From an uncultured Methylobacter sp. (GTDB taxonomy: Bacteria; Pseudomonadota; Gammaproteobacteria; Methylococcales; Methylomonadaceae): DNA of 8,484 nucleotides. Positions 6,483 through 8,484 of this stretch are shown one piece after another. The notes beneath the pieces were generated by a model. It did no database searches. It was not told the origin of the DNA and saw only the letters and a list, made by a program, of their open reading frames with translations. Numbering within the stretch: position 1 is the first letter of the stretch; every line of letters begins with the position of its first letter. The DNA lies in contig CAIKYI010000598.1 of the NCBI GenBank assembly GCA_903831545.1, forward strand, positions 1 through 8,484, in the 5' to 3' direction. The translations under genes and the position numbers were made by a program.

Positions 6483-8484
6483 TTAACTAATCGCGTAATC
6501 ATCTTCCAACAATTTCGCATGGGCTGCAGCCAGACGGGCGATGGGGATACGTGGCGCAGAACAGGAAACATAGTCCAGTTTGATATGATGACAAAAACGA
6601 ATCGATTGGGGATGACCGCCCTGTTCACCACAAATGCCTATTTTGATGTCGGGACGTGTTTGTCGCCCTGAATCGGCGGTCATTTTCATCAACTGCCCAA
6701 CGCCTTTTGCATCCAGCACTTCAAACGGATTGTCCTCAAGCAAGCCGATTTCGTTGTAAAGCGGCAGAAACTTGTTTTCTGCATCTTCGCGGGAAAAGGA
6801 GAAAGTCGCCTGAGTCAAATCATTGGTACCAAACGAGAAAAACTCGGCAACTTCAGCCAGGTGCCCCGCACGGGTACAAGCCCTGACCGTTTCCACCATG
6901 GTTCCAAATTTAAATTCCAGCGCAATTCCGTACTGGCTTTCAACTTCCTGTTGAATTTGATCAACGAAAGTTTTTACCTTTATCAATTCCTGAACGGTAA
7001 TAACCTGAGGCACCATAATTTCGGGCAAAATTGCTGTGCCCTCTTTTGTGCAAAGCGCGGCAGCTTCAAGAATTGACCGGATTTGCATCTGATATATTTC
7101 AGGATAGGTCATCCCAAGACGCACGCCCCGATGGCCAAGCATTGGATTAACTTCATATAACTCATTCACTTTTTTCAGCATCAATTCTTTTTTAGCTATC
7201 GCTTTATTGATGACTTCTTCGCTCAAATGATTAAAAGGCGCCGGTAATAAAGCCTGCAAGCCCAGGGTATCGAGTGTGACTTGTTGGCCCTGAATCATGA
7301 CTTTGTATAATTTAAGCGCCTTGATTTCATCTTCCAACTGATGTTCGCTGGGCAAAAACTCGTGCATCGGCGGATCCAACAAGCGCACTGTAACCGGATG
7401 CGGTGACATCGCCTCGAAAAGCTGTTTAAAATCATCGCGCTGAATCGGAAACAATCTCTCCAGGGCTTGCTGACGAGCCTCCCTGTTGTCGGCAAGAATC
7501 ATATCGATGACTAACGGCAAACGGTCCGAGGCATTGAACATGCGTTCGGTACGGCATAGACCAATCCCCGTTGCCCCATAACTGAGCGCCATTCTTGCGC
7601 GTTCCGGCGTATCGACATTGGCATGAACTTCCAGTTCGGCAATATCATCAGCCCACGACAACAAGACTTTTAATTCTTCAGAAAAGGTCGGTTCACTGGT
7701 CGCGATTCTACCTAAATAGATAAAGCCGGTACTGCCATCAATGGTGATGGTATCGCCTTCGCGAATATGTAAATCACCGATAATTGCCTGATGAGCGCGC
7801 ACATCTATTTTAATATCTTCGGCGCCGGCAATACAGGCTTTACCCATGCCCCGGGCAACCACAGCCGCATGCGAAGTTTTGCCGCCACGACTGGTCAAAA
7901 TCCCCTGAGCCGCAAAAAAACCATGAATATCTTCGGGTTTGGTTTCTTCCCTGAGCAAGATCACCAACTCCCCTGCCCGCCCCATCAATTCGGCGGTATC
8001 TGCGGTAAACACACATTTACCGTAAGCCGCGCCCGGCGAAGCGGGCAGGCCTTGGGCGACGGGCAAGGCTTTATTATCAGGATCGAGTTGAGGATGCAAC
8101 AATTGCTCCAGCAATTCAGGGTTGATGCGCAATAAAGCCTGTTCTTTACTGATCAGACCTTCCGCTTCCATCTCCACGGACGTACGCACCATGGCGGCGG
8201 CATTCATTTTACCGTTACGGGTTTGCAGACAATACAAGATGCCACGTTCTATGGTGTATTCGTAATCCTGAACCTCCTTGTAATGCGCTTCAAGCTTGTT
8301 ACGTAATTCCACTAACTGTCGGTAAAGATCAGGCATTTCCTTAGCCAATTCCTGTACCGGTTTGGGAGTACGAATGCCGGCAACCACATCTTCTCCCTGG
8401 GCATTAACCAGATATTCACCATACATTTCGTTAACGCCGGTACCGGGGTTACGGGTAAAACCGACACCGGTTGCGCAGTCATTG
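6483..8484 (-). CDS. ppdK: Pyruvate, phosphate dikinase, C-terminal three quarters (5' end outside window)
   Basis: The frame is open to the right edge, giving 666 visible residues of a protein usually near 870-900. An ATG at 8424-8426 is internal: the codons before it read CATGVGFTRNPGTGVNE, which continues the PPDK ATP-grasp region. Visible parts, in order, are the end of the ATP-grasp domain (NAQGEDVVAGIRTP), the phosphohistidine swivel domain (GGKTSHAAVVARGMGK; His codon at 7869-7871), and the C-terminal PEP/pyruvate TIM barrel. The barrel shows GIGLCRTERMF, GHRGVRLG, MVET and GTNDLTQ (acidic metal ligands) and GICGEQGG with the catalytic Cys. The enzyme interconverts ATP, Pi and pyruvate with AMP, PPi and PEP. 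The CRTE motif and the NAQGEDVVAGIRTP segment favour PPDK over PEP synthase. Oddities are K for the usual M in GGMTSH, and EQGGHP where EHGGDP or EHGGEP is usual. The Thr two residues before the His, phosphorylated by PDRP regulators in plants and bacteria, is kept. Confidence 0.94.
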   Translation of the reverse strand, partial: NDCATGVGFTRNPGTGVNEMYGEYLVNAQGEDVVAGIRTPKPVQELAKEMPDLYRQLVELRNKLEAHYKEVQDYEYTIERGILYCLQTRNGKMNAAAMVRTSVEMEAEGLISKEQALLRINPELLEQLLHPQLDPDNKALPVAQGLPASPGAAYGKCVFTADTAELMGRAGELVILLREETKPEDIHGFFAAQGILTSRGGKTSHAAVVARGMGKACIAGAEDIKIDVRAHQAIIGDLHIREGDTITIDGSTGFIYLGRIATSEPTFSEELKVLLSWADDIAELEVHANVDTPERARMALSYGATGIGLCRTERMFNASDRLPLVIDMILADNREARQQALERLFPIQRDDFKQLFEAMSPHPVTVRLLDPPMHEFLPSEHQLEDEIKALKLYKVMIQGQQVTLDTLGLQALLPAPFNHLSEEVINKAIAKKELMLKKVNELYEVNPMLGHRGVRLGMTYPEIYQMQIRSILEAAALCTKEGTAILPEIMVPQVITVQELIKVKTFVDQIQQEVESQYGIALEFKFGTMVETVRACTRAGHLAEVAEFFSFGTNDLTQATFSFSREDAENKFLPLYNEIGLLEDNPFEVLDAKGVGQLMKMTADSGRQTRPDIKIGICGEQGGHPQSIRFCHHIKLDYVSCSAPRIPIARLAAAHAKLLEDDYAIS

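Noticed and set aside
6404..6631. 75-codon minus-strand frame over the end of ppdK and its terminator hairpin
   Set aside because: It is a shadow in another frame of ppdK, and translates through the hairpin with no family signal.
8424..8426. ATG as the start of the dikinase gene
   Set aside because: The frame remains open upstream and encodes conserved PPDK sequence (CATGVGFTRNP), so this Met is internal and the gene begins outside the window.
1..8484. CRISPR array, prophage, insertion sequence, tRNA or defence system
   Set aside because: No direct-repeat spacing, transposase, integrase, tRNA fold or nuclease/helicase cluster was seen on either strand; the content is housekeeping metabolism.

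Overview
The window is a compact bacterial chromosome segment in which every convincing gene lies on the minus strand, so transcription runs from the right end to the left. The organism looks like a gammaproteobacterium of intermediate GC content. A methanotroph-like member of the Methylococcales would fit: it carries a pyruvate,phosphate dikinase, a birA-coaX pair, a fused SpmA/SpmB-type membrane protein in what appears to be a non-sporulating lineage, and REP-type palindromes with a GTGGGAG head. This placement is an inference from gene content and style, because no rRNA or other taxonomic marker is present.

Layout in the order of transcription (right to left). (1) 8484-6483: pyruvate,phosphate dikinase (ppdK), cut at its 5' end by the window edge, followed by a strong 11-bp hairpin at 6437-6467. 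(2) 6086-6482: a 397-bp spacer without a convincing gene. It holds the ppdK terminator hairpin, a pair of inverted REP-like units (6302-6355) and a TATAAT box (6261-6266) ahead of the next operon. (3) 6085-3720: a tight three-gene cluster. It encodes a PilZ-type protein with a helical insertion, the BirA biotin ligase/repressor, and the type III pantothenate kinase CoaX. birA and coaX overlap by one base (TGATG). An imperfect hairpin (3661-3718) follows coaX. (4) 3561-3307: a small Cys-pair protein of unknown function with its own plausible promoter (3599-3628). (5) 3306-3024: a 283-bp AT-rich spacer with no gene or clear structure. (6) 3023-1794: a SpmA-SpmB fusion membrane protein with two Gate/nucleoside-recognition domains. 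(7) 1713-1775: a REP doublet (REPIN). (8) 1661-372: the MtaB-type tRNA methylthiotransferase. (9) 322-1: the start of an ABC1/AarF/UbiB-family atypical kinase, cut by the left edge.

Taken together this is mainly housekeeping metabolism: C3 interconversion at PEP/pyruvate, biotinylation of carboxylases, the first step of CoA synthesis, tRNA t6A37 modification, and probably quinone or lipid-linked ABC1 kinase function. I found no CRISPR array, phage, insertion sequence or defence system. The points most worth a second look are the two different REP doublets, the insertion-bearing PilZ protein placed ahead of birA-coaX, the orphan Cys-pair protein, and departures from usual motifs in the PPDK active site.
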